64,000 nt of DNA, taken from Closterium sp. NIES-65. Its lineage: Eukaryota > Streptophyta > Zygnematophyceae > Desmidiales > Closteriaceae. The position numbers were made by a program, and so were the translations under genes. Shown piece by piece: positions 37,797 through 45,589 of this stretch. The notes below the pieces were generated by a model. The model saw nothing but the letters and a program-made list of their open reading frames with translations, was not told the DNA's origin and searched no databases. Location of the stretch: assembly GCA_948144175.1 (NCBI GenBank), contig CANXME010002057.1:147501-211500 (forward strand), given 5' to 3'. The stretch's first letter is position 1; every line of letters starts with the position of its first letter.

Positions 37797-40700
37797 TGGA
37801 GGAACTGATTTGGAAGTGCTGGGGGGGCATCCGCGCAGGTCCTTGGCGGTGGAGACGAGTACCACAGCGGTGTCAGACGAAGGCACCCACTGGCGGCAGC
37901 GGCACACGCCGTACGGGCAGTCAGCCTTGCTGTGCGGCACCATCTCCTGACACGCCTCGACCAGGAAACCACCTCCCTGCAGACAGGTGGATGTGATGTG
38001 AGTGAGAGGTGGGGGGTGGAGGCGGGAGAGCAAGGGTAAGAAGAAGGGGGTCTTTGGGTTGGGGAAAACTGATGCGAAACGGGGAGGAGCGAGAGTTGGC
38101 AACCAAACAAGCTACGGCTGAGATTGGAAAGGAGAGTCCATTTGTCGCATTATGCGAGAGACGCGTGTACCTTTAAGGAGAACCTCCACCCGAGCTGGTG
38201 TGCTCCAGGTGTAACAGGTGGGGGTGGTGGCGGTTCCTTGCTGGTTGAGGAGAGGTCTCCAGTGCTTGCAAAGGTCTCGTTTAAACTGCAAGAGGAGAGT
38301 GGGAAGGTGCAGAGGGGTGCCAAAAACAGGATAGGCGTGATGGAAAGTGTGTTATGGTGGGCTTCCCAGGTGTGCCGGAGTGTGCTGAAAGCGGGCTGAT
38401 GCGCCTGAAACATGTGTGTCTTGCATTACTGGCTACTGGATCATGCAACGCAAGTGCCAAAGTCGGTTGCTTACGTGTGCACAAGGCGGGACACCTCCTT
38501 GGCAATGAGCGGCGAGAGCTGAACGATGAAGACTGACGTGACCAGCTCCACACTCAGCAGCTGCACAGTTAAAGGCAGATAAGTGCCAACTTGCAAGCAC
38601 ATGTGAGAAAAGGAGAGAGGAAGGAAGGATGGACGAGCGAAAGAAAGAGACTAGTGAGAGGGGCTCTTGAAGTAACACCAGGAGTGAGTGGGAAAAGTAT
38701 GATCTGTAGGAGGGGCCTTACAGTGGTTGCGGTTTCTCGAATAGGTTCAGTACAGCGACAGACGGATACGCTGACTGACACTGACTTTAAGAAGTCCACC
38801 CTGCAATGAAAAAGGAGGGCACGTATCGTATCGTATCGTATGGATGGATGTAATGAAGGTAGCCCATGTAATCATGTGAACCAAAAAAAAGAAGGATTAG
38901 CTACAGGCAATAATTACCTTTCCCGCAAATCGGCAACATTGGAGAGAGAAGCACGAGTCAGGTAAGCCTCAAGTGTGAGTTCCACCTTGACCTGCTCCAG
39001 AGAGTTGGGCGGCAGTGGGCCCACATGCTGCCGCTGCATCCATCCCCTGTGCGATGCCATGGACGCCACCACCTTGCGCCACTTGGCAGCTGGGGATTGG
39101 TCGCTGGATGACGCTGCTGATTCTGAGGTGACATCCTGCTTCTGAAGAATGGAACTGAGAATCAAGACATCAGAAGGAGAGACAGGAATAGGGGACAGAC
39201 CTGAATCAGGTGGCTGCTTCTCCACAGAGGGACAGGGAAGGCTGAAGGGGAAGGATCATGAACCACGCAACAAGGAGGACCATAAATAGTTTGCACGATT
39301 ATCACCTTTCAGTCGGCCTTGTGTCCAGAACGATCTCTGACAGGGATATGACCAGCAGGGGAGGGGTCAGTGGTGCAGGTCTCGCTCTCTGTGCTCCTGT
39401 TCCCTGGTTCTGCCACGCTTGAGCATTCTTCTGCTGCTGTGTCTGTGGCCGCTGCTGTTGGCGGTGATGCTGATGCTGATGCTGCTGCGGCTGTGATGGT
39501 GGTGCTTGGTGGTCCATCCCCATGCCAAAGAATGCCTGAAAGTCGCCGTCACCTCCTGCTGAAGGCACCGATGAGCGCTGAGGGCCGGCTGATGCTGATG
39601 ATGATGGACGAGGCATGATGGCCTGTCATTCAGAGGAGGCAAGGCAATGGACAGTGCCATGGGTTGGAATTGTAATACAGCATCAGAAAGGCGTCAAACC
39701 ATGCTGGTGGAATGAAGATGTGACAGACCAGCATGAGCACTTTGCACATCACAAGTGTTTTCTTTTCTACTTCACACTCACAATGTCCCGGCATGGGATG
39801 ATGAAGAGTATGCTGCCAACCCGGGCAGCGATCTCTGGCAGGTTCTCCCTGACATGCTGCACTCGCTTCCTCGCCACGTGCTGCCCAAACTCCCTCACGT
39901 ATTCCTGCAGATCCGCGAAGAGAGTCGGGTTCAGCGACGCAGCACCACCATCACTGAAACCACCACAGTTCTGTCCCGCGCCACCACCGGGTGTGCCTGG
40001 AGGCCTCTTTGCAGCACTAGTAGCAGCACCGTTGCTCCAGGAATCTACGCTTCCAGAGTCTCCCCTTCTCCGGTACAGGTAGTGCTGCTGCTTGGTGATA
40101 TCCGGCATCCACTCACTGTCACCTGAACCACCAGCTGCGTCCCCCATTGCCATCTCCCCACCTCTTTCCCTTGCACCTTCTCCTCCCAGTCCTTTCCCTC
40201 CACCAGCTCCAGCCTGAGCACGGCTACTCACACCCTTCCCAGCCTGCGAGGCTAAATGGCTAAGTGCTCTGCCTTGGCTGGCTGCAGTTGGCTGGGATTG
40301 CGTCGAGGGAGACGAGGAGAGAAGCTGCATGAGCTGGAAAAGCCATCGGCGGTCGAGGAAGACTCGAAGGGGAGACATGTGCGCCTCCACTCGAGTATGC
40401 AGCCGCTGCAACTCGTCCTCGCCCCACCCAAGCTCTAACACGCCGAGCTCACGCTCCCCATTCCACTTTGTCTCGCCATGCTCTCCTTTGCTTCCCCTGC
40501 TTCCCTCTGTACTTGGATGTGTTGGCTGCTTCCTCTGCTCCACCCCTTCCACTGGATCCCGTACATGTTGTTGCTGCTGCATCTCCCCTGGTGTCAACGC
40601 GGCTTTCGGGCTCTGCTGCGATGCTTTGATGTACTTGTCAGACCGGACTGCTCGAAGAAACTGGAAAAAACGGCCTGAACTTGGCTTCTTGAGTTCTGAG

Positions 40701-42919
40701 GGGCAGGTGAGATGCCACCTGCCGACCAGGCAGGTGGGCAGCTGGCAGGGACGGGGCCGAGAGCCGTACCTTTGGACAAAACAAACAGCCAAGAAGGGAG
40801 TGGAGCCCGAGGAAAGGGAGCACGATGCAGCAGCTCCAGCTGCTGCAGCAGGCACAGCAGGACCGCTTAGAGAAGGATGCAGTGGGGACGGTTGACTAGA
40901 GCCAGGCACTGGAGGTGATGGGGACGAGGCACGAGGACCAATGGAAGGGGAGGAGGCTGAAGAGGAAGGAAAGGCGGAGGTTTGGGAGAAGCTGACAGAG
41001 TGCACGATGTTCCCTACTAATTCGCTCTCAGGGACATAGAAGTTTCGTACCAGAAGCTCTCTGCATGACACCTCAGCATGAAGAGAACCCGTTTCAGTGA
41101 ACCTCAGCGCCACCTCATGCAGCGATACCTCAGCACCCCAATCTAGGTCTGACGCTGACGTCAACAAGACGCACAGCTTGGGGCATGTAAACCTGCTGCT
41201 GACCTCGATGACCGGCTTATGTGCCTGAGGCTCAGGGATGGAGCCACCAGAAAGAAGGTACTTCAGATCCTGGAGTTTGTTTCTCACGTTGGTCATGTGC
41301 TGGTCCCATGCAGGCTCACTGTGGGTCAACCCCTCAGATTCTGCCGCCAGCGCCACCCTGAACCGCACAAACGCGCAGTTAAGAGTGCCAAGCTGCTGCT
41401 CCAGTTGTTGCAGGCGCGTCTGAGCAGACGCCACGGACCAGCAGCGCCCTGCAACGAAGTCGCTGTACTGCTTCTCATACTGCAGGCGCAGGGTGGCTTG
41501 GAGGGACTGCGACAGCCCTGTCAGCTCAACGTCCATTGCCGCTGCTCGGAGATCTCGTGCCACACTTCCAATGGCATGCCGCCACCATGCCCTGGGATCC
41601 TCAAGCACTGAAGCACGAGGGCGAGTTTGCCTGTACTTGGCATAGTCTGTGAATTCAGCCAAGTCCACCGCCAAGCCAGACAGATACTGCACCACCAGTT
41701 CATTCGCACTCATGATGAGAGCGCCCATGTCCAGCGAGGCAGAAACCACCACTCCACTGTTCTTGCTTCCCTGGTGCCATAAACCCCATCCTGCCTCCAC
41801 AGTCACAGAGAAGCTCCAGCGCTTCACCACAGTCACAGCAGGCCTATGCGGAGCCTGCCTGTGCAATCTGCTAGACGAATCCGTCTTGCCAGTTGGAGCA
41901 CTGTCATTCCCCGCTTGAACCCCTGACGATGGAGCGGAAGGCCTGCTCGACTCGTTCACGAGCTCAAGCTTGCAGCCCCGCACGTCCACCACCTTTGCCC
42001 TGGGAAGCAGCAAGTCAGAGGAGGCTGGATGGCCGTTGCTGAGGCTGAGGGAGTCGAGGCGGAGGGCGAGAGTACGGTGGAGATGCTCAGGCAGAGAGCT
42101 CAGGCTGCTGGGTCGGAACCGGATGGTCACCTGGGAGATGGAGACCTGCACGCACTGCGCTGCTCGGGAGGCAACTGTGAAAATGAGGAAGTCTTGAAAT
42201 TTCTGCATGAAAGAAGGAGGAGGAGAATTGTCATCCCAGAGCAATCTGTCGATGTCTATCAGCCTCTGCCGCTGCCTGGCCCGCTTCTCTGCCTCCACCT
42301 GAGCATCAAGCCCACGGCAATCCCTCTCAGAGGGGAGCTTGCGAGAAGTCAGCTCCACATGGAACCCCCTGATTTGCAGAGAGATGTTTCTGGCAAGGAG
42401 AAAAGCTAGGAGGGGGAGTGAGAGTTCCAGTGTCTCCACCTTTGCTGAATGTGCTAATACCGGGAGGTCCAGGTCATCAAGAAGCAATGGAGAGAGCTGG
42501 AGGTTCGCTATAACCAGCACGCCTCTCTTCTTAAGCTTCCAGCGAGTCTGACGCTTCGGGCTTCCACTTGCTCTGATAAGTGAATCAGCAAACGCAGATA
42601 AGACTAAATCTCGGACACCAGTTAGCGTGCCTGTCATGACAACTGAAAAGGCCAGCCACCAGCTGATCGCCTGGGTCCACGCTAGCATGCGAGGTGTCAG
42701 CATTCTCCAGTCCCCTTCCAGCCAGGCTCTGACCAATGAAACGGCCATGTTTCCCAGATGACCATTGCTTGCTCTGACGCTGGTGATAGGCAGGTCCAAA
42801 AGATAGCTGATGATACGATCCCATGGTAACAGGTTGTCTGTGTGAAATATGAGGGCGAGTAGTAGCCATTGGATGACAACTGGAAATAACGGCTTCAAAA
42901 GCCGCAATAAGAGAGCCAT
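2416..42919 (-). CDS. VPS13: Giant VPS13-family bridge-like lipid transfer protein (whole gene, ~60 exons)
   Basis: Predicted to form a long hydrophobic groove that carries phospholipid between membranes at contact sites. Start: ATG at 42919 directly preceded by an in-frame TAA. Stop: 2416-2418. Exons whose junctions and phase were checked include 39782-42919, 39306-39622, 38918-39241, 38722-38800, 38475-38560, 38171-38285, 37641-37976, 36941-36991, 36631-36729, 34996-35101, 34630-34740, 11641-16638, 11327-11476, 10675-10953, 10203-10418, 9575-9646 and 9381-9437. Domain order is that of VPS13: chorein, body, adaptor-binding repeats, SHR-BD, APT1/ATG2_C-like C-terminus, PH-like end. Two C2 domains and long disordered inserts are added. 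I estimate 6,500-7,000 residues. Introns carry many partial exon copies and several large tandem arrays. The split into one gene rests on the unbroken domain order; transcripts are not available. Confidence 0.85.
4084..4282 (-). repeat. Two partial copies of the 3842-4028 exon 5' end
   Basis: Copy 1 (4084-4165) repeats the exon start including a CAG acceptor at 133-bp spacing and encodes a near-identical ELKLVLAIL peptide. Copy 2 (4230-4282) is more diverged. Both lie just upstream, in transcription, of the real exon. Confidence 0.8.
4401..9437 (-). CDS. VPS13: VPS13 C-terminal APT1/ATG2_C-like exons
   Basis: Exons on the minus strand at 9381-9437, ~9079-9180, ~8680-8780, ~7726-7832, ~6955-7320, ~6458-6752, ~6178-6318, ~5436-5505, ~4930-5097 and ~4401-4725. 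Recognisable VPS13 C-terminal signatures in the right order are LNLHGMTVSVVDRLPREIML, VGKLQVDNQL with PVVL, YFERFQVQSMRINVTLVMNP, QLLQGLHKILGSVELLGAP, SLVDNLATGVMDFFVEPA, AVKGTVSLMKHSSYGVLHSI and GVVGLVTKPLSGLLGFASTL. The last ones form the ATG2_C-like amphipathic region that associates with lipid droplets and other membranes in known family members. The exon ends at 4401 with GCG|GTGAGTC. Introns hold partial exon copies and a 0.5-kb foldback. Confidence 0.8.
5648..6145. repeat. 0.5-kb foldback (inverted repeat) in a VPS13 intron
   Basis: Left arm about 5648-5887 and right arm about 5903-6145 are reverse complements over roughly 240 bp, separated by only 15 bp. Near the centre the arms match almost perfectly (gatagagtg/cactctatc); outer parts carry some substitutions and small indels. 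One strand reads as a peptide (VACALKAAGRGAS) continuous with the upstream exon frame, so one arm may have come from, or be able to extend, that exon. No terminal inverted-repeat or target duplication of a known MITE was identified. Confidence 0.85.
7385..7450 (-). repeat. Partial copy of the ~6955-7320 VPS13 exon 5' end
   Basis: gatgcctggttcgccagctc recurs at 7260 (exon) and 7388 (intron), with ccctgctc(c/t)aggaagag following. The copy extends through the acceptor-side GGGAAGGCCTGG sequence. Spacing 128 bp. Confidence 0.85.
7960..8187 (-). repeat. Two partial copies of the ~7726-7832 VPS13 exon
   Basis: The sequence encoding VGKLQVDNQL and the upstream QVKEVAGK is present three times: in the exon at ~7764-7830, and in copies at 7960-8035 and 8110-8187. 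All keep the same open frame over about 25 codons, but only the 7726-7832 copy continues into the conserved PVVL strand. Confidence 0.85.
8510..8580 (-). repeat. Partial copy of the ~8680-8780 VPS13 exon 3' end with donor
   Basis: atgtcttccagcagcaccag occurs at 8547 and again at 8704. The copy keeps a TCG|GTGAAC donor, and the similarity extends into the pyrimidine-rich intron flank. Confidence 0.8.
9575..11476 (-). CDS. VPS13: VPS13 exons: end of C2-A, coiled-coil cassette, C2-B
   Basis: Four exons with junctions read directly: 11327-11476 (50 codons, closes the first C2: HETVTGRVFLSTSWDATELE), 10675-10953 (93 codons, begins with the heptad cassette KEAELDALEERLAQEREAR), 10203-10418 (72 codons, second C2: VKVVEARHLAVPAEWL, GSFFPKWNETFNI) and 9575-9646 (24 codons: LGEATVDVTTFK). 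All are phase 0. Two extra copies of the coiled-coil start lie upstream at about 11030-11085 and 11156-11214; the latter has both acceptor and donor and could be a true optional exon. Confidence 0.8.
9904..10092. repeat. (CAC)n / (GTG)n trinucleotide tract, ~62 units
   Basis: About 186 bp of uninterrupted CAC units in a VPS13 intron between the two C2-B exons. It creates spurious poly-Val, poly-Trp and poly-Thr reading frames. Confidence 0.97.
11030..11215 (-). repeat. Two extra copies of the coiled-coil exon start
   Basis: KEAELDALEER is encoded at 10953 (real exon), ~11080 and ~11205. The outermost copy (about 11156-11214) is flanked by CTGCAG acceptor and AAG|GTTGTG donor, so it is a candidate cassette exon; the middle copy lacks a donor. 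Confidence 0.85.
11641..16638 (-). CDS. VPS13: VPS13 giant exon: ~1,500-residue disordered region ending in a C2 domain
   Basis: One uninterrupted exon of 4,998 bp (1,666 codons, phase 0 at both ends; acceptor GTGCAG at 16639, donor GTGAGC below 11641). Most of it is Ala/Ser/Thr/Gly/Glu-rich, with Ala-Thr-Ala repeats from degenerate GCx codons and predicted disorder. Several stretches look like long amphipathic helices (MRLVEVTAYGVQAGAQTVKK; EKVQEKFHEAQEAFEEAEER; VVVKAGSVVKGAVGSALAAG). The last ~90 residues are a C2 domain: VTIHVIKAMDLG, HPYAVVQVEG, VCPQWDELLVF. Its C-terminal strand continues in the next exon. C2 domains bind membranes, often with calcium; here Asp residues at the loop positions are partly missing, so calcium dependence is doubtful. 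Low-complexity length of this kind is not usual for VPS13. Confidence 0.8.
16791..18407. repeat. 20-bp minisatellite, 80 units, in a VPS13 intron
   Basis: Unit gctcatctccgcataggctg repeats from 16801 to 18400 in exact 20-bp register, with no length change; variants are point changes, mostly ggctg to ggttg. On the transcribed strand the array starts at the donor of the exon ending at 18407: the donor reads GTGAGCCAGCCTGTGCGG and each unit reads ATGAGCCAGCCTATGCGG. The progenitor was therefore probably the donor site itself. Confidence 0.97.
18407..18550 (-). CDS. VPS13: VPS13 exon: coiled-coil segment before the minisatellite intron
   Basis: Minus-strand peptide EDERTTLQEKLQVTSERIAF then ARKVLQRARALAGDTPLDALEAK is heptad-like and helix-forming. 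The exon ends at 18407 with GCGAAG|GTGAGC. The intron begins immediately with the 20-bp minisatellite, which then fills 1.6 kb of the 1.77-kb intron. The next exon starts at 16638 in the same phase (0). Confidence 0.7.
18694..18832. repeat. 37-bp tandem repeat of a VPS13 exon end and donor
   Basis: gtgtgtttggtgcctaaatc-type units occur three times after the exon copy (gtgtgtttggtgtcgg). On the transcribed strand each unit contains ACACACTTCCGAGTGAG or a close variant, matching the real donor CTCCAA|GTGAGC. Confidence 0.9.
18795..28488 (-). CDS. VPS13: VPS13 adaptor-binding (VAB) repeats and SHR-BD region
   Basis: Six exons carry the invariant-Asn motif expected of VAB repeats: YRIVNLSGHTLYYW (~27470), STMHLRNNLDVPL (~26560), PPVAIQNGLPYDLEA (~25060), HYWVINLTKFRL (~24030), PRFMVSNQTGQPM (~21170) and IENRSAFMSIKYG (~19790). 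In VPS13 these repeats bind Pro-X-Pro adaptors that place the protein on organelles. SHR-BD hallmarks follow: WDWSGAFDIDKPGESAVRI (~20200, exon about 20052-20927), NYAWDQVCLKMDQQY (~19690) and VYADGATRVLSFSD (~18840). The 20052-20927 exon has about 190 residues of Glu/Ser/Gly-rich insert. The 23.7-kb exon end has no clear GT donor, so that junction is uncertain. The RNNLD exon has a frame problem described separately. Confidence 0.75.
19116..19195 (-). repeat. Partial copy of the ~19247-19390 VPS13 exon
   Basis: ccagtgaagtcgtcttctga and the following 55 bp repeat the exon at 19262-19330. The copy lies downstream in transcription and lacks the real donor segment. Confidence 0.85.
21496..23420. 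repeat. GC-alternating tandem array (CTTGGTC + (CG)n), ~1.9 kb
   Basis: About 85-90 units of roughly 18-26 bp, each a CTTGGTC core joined to alternating CG/GC tracts with CA or CC steps. The alternating purine-pyrimidine tracts are strong Z-DNA formers. The array fills a VPS13 intron between exons near 23.7 kb and 21.26 kb. It lacks stop codons in several frames on both strands, which produces long spurious ORFs of Arg/Ala-rich peptide. Confidence 0.95.
23440..23700. repeat. Imperfect duplication next to the GC array
   Basis: ggtgacatggcg with the preceding agagacactgag at about 23480-23520 recurs as ggtgacatggcag with agagaaactgac at about 23650-23690. A related tract (tgtggtgaatgg..gaagagggagg) is found at both 21440-21490 and 23535-23580, that is, on both sides of the GC array. 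Confidence 0.65.
25617..25680 (-). repeat. Partial copy of the ~24990-25507 VPS13 exon 5' end with acceptor
   Basis: ccagcaggtgctctggat/gtcca and cttctctgcccgcgcaaagc are present at 25450-25507 (exon) and 25617-25680 (intron). Both copies end in a GCAG acceptor on the transcribed strand. Confidence 0.88.
25845..26118. repeat. 16-bp minisatellite beside a splice donor
   Basis: Unit atgccatcatgcaccc and variants (atgtcatcacgcaccc, atgccatcaagcaccc), about 16 copies. On the transcribed strand the array begins directly after a candidate donor GAG|GTGCGTTTGC at 26117, and units contain GGTGCGTGATG, which resembles that donor. Confidence 0.92.
26464..26870 (-). CDS. VPS13: VPS13 VAB-repeat exon with a full-length upstream copy and a frame difference
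   Basis: Two copies of the same segment: upstream copy about 26740-26870 (VGKYVMDLRLPGSTVVLLVV.. FDATLKSRTKTAAVHSTMHL) and downstream copy about 26464-26690, which alone continues into the conserved RNNLDVPLVFFALLPSPKE. The downstream copy has one extra base at 26643-26648 (gctcccctgg versus gctccctgg), so its first 12 codons are out of frame with the rest. The upstream copy is in frame but has no donor. Either the reading uses an inner acceptor (CACAG at about 26640) or the mRNA combines both copies. Confidence 0.65.
26902..27185 (-). repeat. ~150-bp tandem duplication of an exon 3' end plus intron
   Basis: ttgatgggcagccagtcccc with flanks is found at 27015 and 27147. Both keep the AAG|GTGAGC donor, and the similarity continues into the intron (taccccagtctctttgcttt / taccccaatctctttgcttt). 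The real exon is about 27130-27308, because only it continues upstream in frame (LRDTRKILARTICVKLKGDW). Confidence 0.88.
28705..34740 (-). CDS. VPS13: VPS13 central groove exons
   Basis: Short exons visible on the minus strand at about 34630-34740, 34243-34411, 34005-34108, 33663-33800, 33270-33345, 32910-33030, 32400-32570, 32172-32265, 31850-31920, 31300-31680, 30420-31075, 29937-30118, 29150-29297 and 28705-28928. Typical peptides are MTAIFRFFNDFALFVERMAP, HVHWPQVEIRLGPTQYNAIM, LDLYGDPLPPAFVPSKLAVN and LLNVTFTPMQLRSLGDALNF. They show the beta-strand/loop pattern of the VPS13 rod. Exon limits here are approximate except the first. Partial copies of the exon ends at 29150-29297 and 29937-30118 lie in the adjacent introns. 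Confidence 0.65.
29382..29590 (-). repeat. Two partial copies of the 29150-29297 VPS13 exon start
   Basis: The sequence encoding MGNPTSVLELVAKGIV is present at 29297 (exon), 29462 and, more diverged, 29588 (MGNPTSALELAGK). Each is preceded by the same GCAGG-type acceptor flank. Confidence 0.88.
29790..29880 (-). repeat. Partial copy of the ~29937-30118 VPS13 exon 3' end with donor
   Basis: The tracts around cacctgtcatcgataagagc and cacctgtcgtcgatgagaga match over ~75 bp. Both carry GACAG|GTGAGG donors and the peptide IH(E/K)LFV(A/S)LIDDR. Confidence 0.85.
34996..39241 (-). CDS. VPS13: VPS13 exons 3-12: groove body with polyAla and disordered inserts
   Basis: Exons at 38918-39241, 38722-38800, 38475-38560, 38171-38285, 37641-37976, 36941-36991, 36631-36729, a weaker 36370-36424, about 35312-36145, and 34996-35101. 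The product alternates short amphipathic strands (LLSVELVTSVFIVQLSPLIA; VELTLEAYL) with loops. The 37641-37976 exon contains an eleven-residue Ala run from GCT/GCA repeats. The 35312-36145 exon is mostly Ser/Glu/Arg-rich disordered sequence and ends in VDLTVGDLDVVDMLANS, a VPS13-like strand. The following exon (HYAHIFEPNGDLPSLNL) joins in phase through the acceptor at 35101/35102. Confidence 0.7.
37157..37239. repeat. (GA)n microsatellite 1
   Basis: About 80 bp of uninterrupted AG dinucleotides in a VPS13 intron. Confidence 0.97.
37349..37421. repeat. (GA)n microsatellite 2
   Basis: About 70 bp of AG dinucleotides in the same intron, 110 bp from the first tract. Confidence 0.97.
39306..42919 (-). 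CDS. VPS13: VPS13 exons 1-2: hydrophobic N-terminus, chorein motif, start of lipid groove
   Basis: Exon 1 (39782-42919) is 1,046 codons and exon 2 (39306-39622) adds 105; the phase-0 junction was read directly. Residues about 1-28 and 82-100 are strongly hydrophobic and could be membrane segments. The chorein hallmark, NLQL followed by LDDLDLPV, begins near residue 139, then groove-type beta sequence (VETLELSLPLLAFLL, ISLQIRGFHVEL). In VPS13 and ATG2 the chorein region normally starts at the first residues, so this ~130-residue lead is unusual. Later parts match VPS13 body themes (VSLHEVALRFTETGSLHAEV; HMSPLRVFLDRRWLFQLMQLL). The exon 2 product is Gln/His-rich. Confidence 0.75.
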
Positions 42920-45589
42920 TTAAGTTCATGAATCTGAGTGAACGAGCTGACAGGGGTCAGTAACGATCTTCCAAGCAGATTTTAAATATATCCTGGAACT
43001 CAAAACACAAACAAACAAGCATTAGAAAATAGCAAGTGTTAGCTGCTGCAGAAATGTGGTGTTCCCCCGACGTGCGGAGAATGTGTAAAGAACTAGCAGG
43101 CTCCTGTCCAAAAGTTTTAGGAACACCTTGGAACCAAATTAAAATTGACTATACAGATGTCAACAATTCTGGAAGCTAAGAAAGCACCTGTCGGGTATCA
43201 TCAGTGTCGGATGCCGGGGTCTCACATTGATCTAGATTCGCGGAAATGAGCATAACAGGAGCCAATAGCAGCAAAATGCAGGCAGTGTGTTGAGCGTTTA
43301 CCATGGCGTGATGCAAAACCCGAAGCCAAGATCGACTCAGCAAGTAAACCAGGACGTCATCGAATAACCAAGCTGAACTTGATCATATTTGAATCTGCAA
43401 AACAGGAAGCCGAAAGTAACATAATCTATCATCGACTTCTAGAAACTCAAAAATTTGGGAATACCTGATTGATGACGACCCTGTTTCAGCCTGGTCCAGC
43501 AGTCAGGTGGCCGGATTGAACGAGTCCGTTAATGTTCAGTAAGGAGAGCATTAAGACTTATGTGAGGTCGATCACTTGCCTCGGGTGACGTGATTCGGTA
43601 AAGCCTGAAGAAAGGAAGCAGGAACCATTAGCTTCTTGCTCGAAGCTCGAGGAAAAAACAAGAAGTACGATATCCTGCACGTTCCAGAGTCACGGAGAAC
43701 TGCATATGTCCAAGTTATCAGGAATGTCATGCGTGATTAACTTGAAAGAGGCTAACGAACCTAATAGTTATCGAGTCGTCGATCCCTACTCCAAGAGTGT
43801 CTGGCTGTGCATCCTACTTCAGCCAGGACCAACGGTAGTAGGAGTCGGAATAGGAGACGCGCTTAGGTCACGCTTTCGTAGGAAATGGAGGAGGACAGAG
43901 AAATCTTCGTATTAATCCCTTATTACATCCTGATTAAAGCGCATTGGAACCATGCACAGCAAAATGCAGGCATTGCTAGAAAACGAGAATGAGGAGGATG
44001 ACCAACCTAAGGAGAGTACCCAAGATCGCCGTGACGCGACACGCTGAGAGCGAAAGCCTAACGAAGCTCTGCAGCATAGGCGCTCTCAAGTATCCTTGAC
44101 GGAATAATCTAATCGCTCCCTGTTCTGTGGTCTCAGTTAAAGCCGCCGAGACAAACAAGAAGAGACTCCAGTTGCAAAGTTCCTGAACGAAAACCAATGA
44201 CACAGCACGACACCCATTTCATGCCACTGTCTGCGCAGCGGACCGAAGTCTCTGTGTGTAGCGTTAATTTCAAGGTCCCCTGATAACATACCTGTACGCG
44301 ATAGTCAAGAATCTTTTCAGTAGGTGCATGCATATTAGCATATTCGTTGCAAAAGAAGGAAGTTTTCTGCTCTTGGAATATTGACTACACAACAATGTTT
44401 AGAGCGTGAAAACAAGATAGTATGTGCATTTTCTATACAATATGTGTTAGTACCAGATATTTTGTTCTCCCGAATAGAATTGAGGGTGCGCTTCTAATTT
44501 GTCAGGCGAAAAATCCACGTTCTTTTCTAGCACAATCTCCAATTTAAATCGCACTTATCCAAAAATGTTTCGAAGGTAGGAAATTGTAGCCCACAACAAT
44601 ACACGCTTTGCAACCACACTGTTTCCAAACGGTTCGAGAATTGGAGATGCTTGAAATGCATAGTGTCACCGTAGCGGAGCCAATCCGCCAATCCGCCAAT
44701 CCGCCAGCACGGAAATGGAGCTGCATCCATACACGTAGGTATTGCTATCTGGCGGTCTAATTGGGCATGGATGCGGCGTGCAACAGGGACAATTGCAACA
44801 TGCCTAACCTCTTATCTGGCCTGGATTATGCCAACGACAATATTTCTTGCCATAACCAATTTCTTTGCAATAACACAAACTCGAATCGCCGTCTCCACAA
44901 AGATCTCTGCTCGGAAATTCTTTGCGCTTTCACAATCTAAATTATTCTCGACAAACAGCTTATTCTCTAGAGTTTGAGCCATGGTGGGCATCTCATTATC
45001 AAAATAGTAGGTATGGCTAGAGCCACTAGCCTAGGGTTTAGGCTAGGTAAGGGAGATGAGTGCAAGCAAAGGAGGATGTTCACTATGGAAAGACAAGTAC
45101 AAATGGGATGAGGAAGGCAATGTGGTGCACCACCACCAAACATAAGGCAGCTACACTAATACTACAAAAATTATATGAAATATGTTGCCCATATTTTGAC
45201 ACTCATGAGTGGCTTTCCTGTTCGAGCTTCCACAAGACAGTTACAGGGGTAGACGGTTAACATCAAGCCTAATGCCACCTATACCCCTATGCCCCCATAC
45301 TCCGCCAACACCTCCTGCCTCACCTTCTCCGTTGATACCTCCTGCACCGCCAGCATCAGCTTTGTTTATGAACTTGCTCCAATGACGCTTCTCCTCCCGA
45401 TCATGCGGCTTATGCGGATGGCGGAGGCTGAGAAATGTTAGGAGGAGACTACATATAACGCGGAAGTTGCAAGTGACGATAATGATGCAGAGATTGGCGT
45501 GCACAGTGGTGGCAAAGACGCTGTGTGCGACGACGACTAGGGTGATTTTTATTGGGAAATGTTGAATGACTGCTGGTGGGACGAATTTA
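42920..45589. other. Region upstream of VPS13; promoter/5' UTR and unassigned sequence
   Basis: An in-frame stop ends directly at the VPS13 ATG, so the leader and promoter lie here. The base composition is more AT-rich than the genes. I see no tRNA, rRNA or convincing exon. Weak items: short ccaatccg repeats at 44680-44705, and 45260-45590, which reads as a broken coding-like stretch with acidic sequence (EEMLNDCWWDEF-like) interrupted by stops, possibly an old mobile element remnant. Confidence 0.5.

Noticed and set aside
43976..44203. 75-codon hydrophobic minus ORF upstream of VPS13
   Set aside because: No recognised motif and no partner exon; cannot be told from chance.
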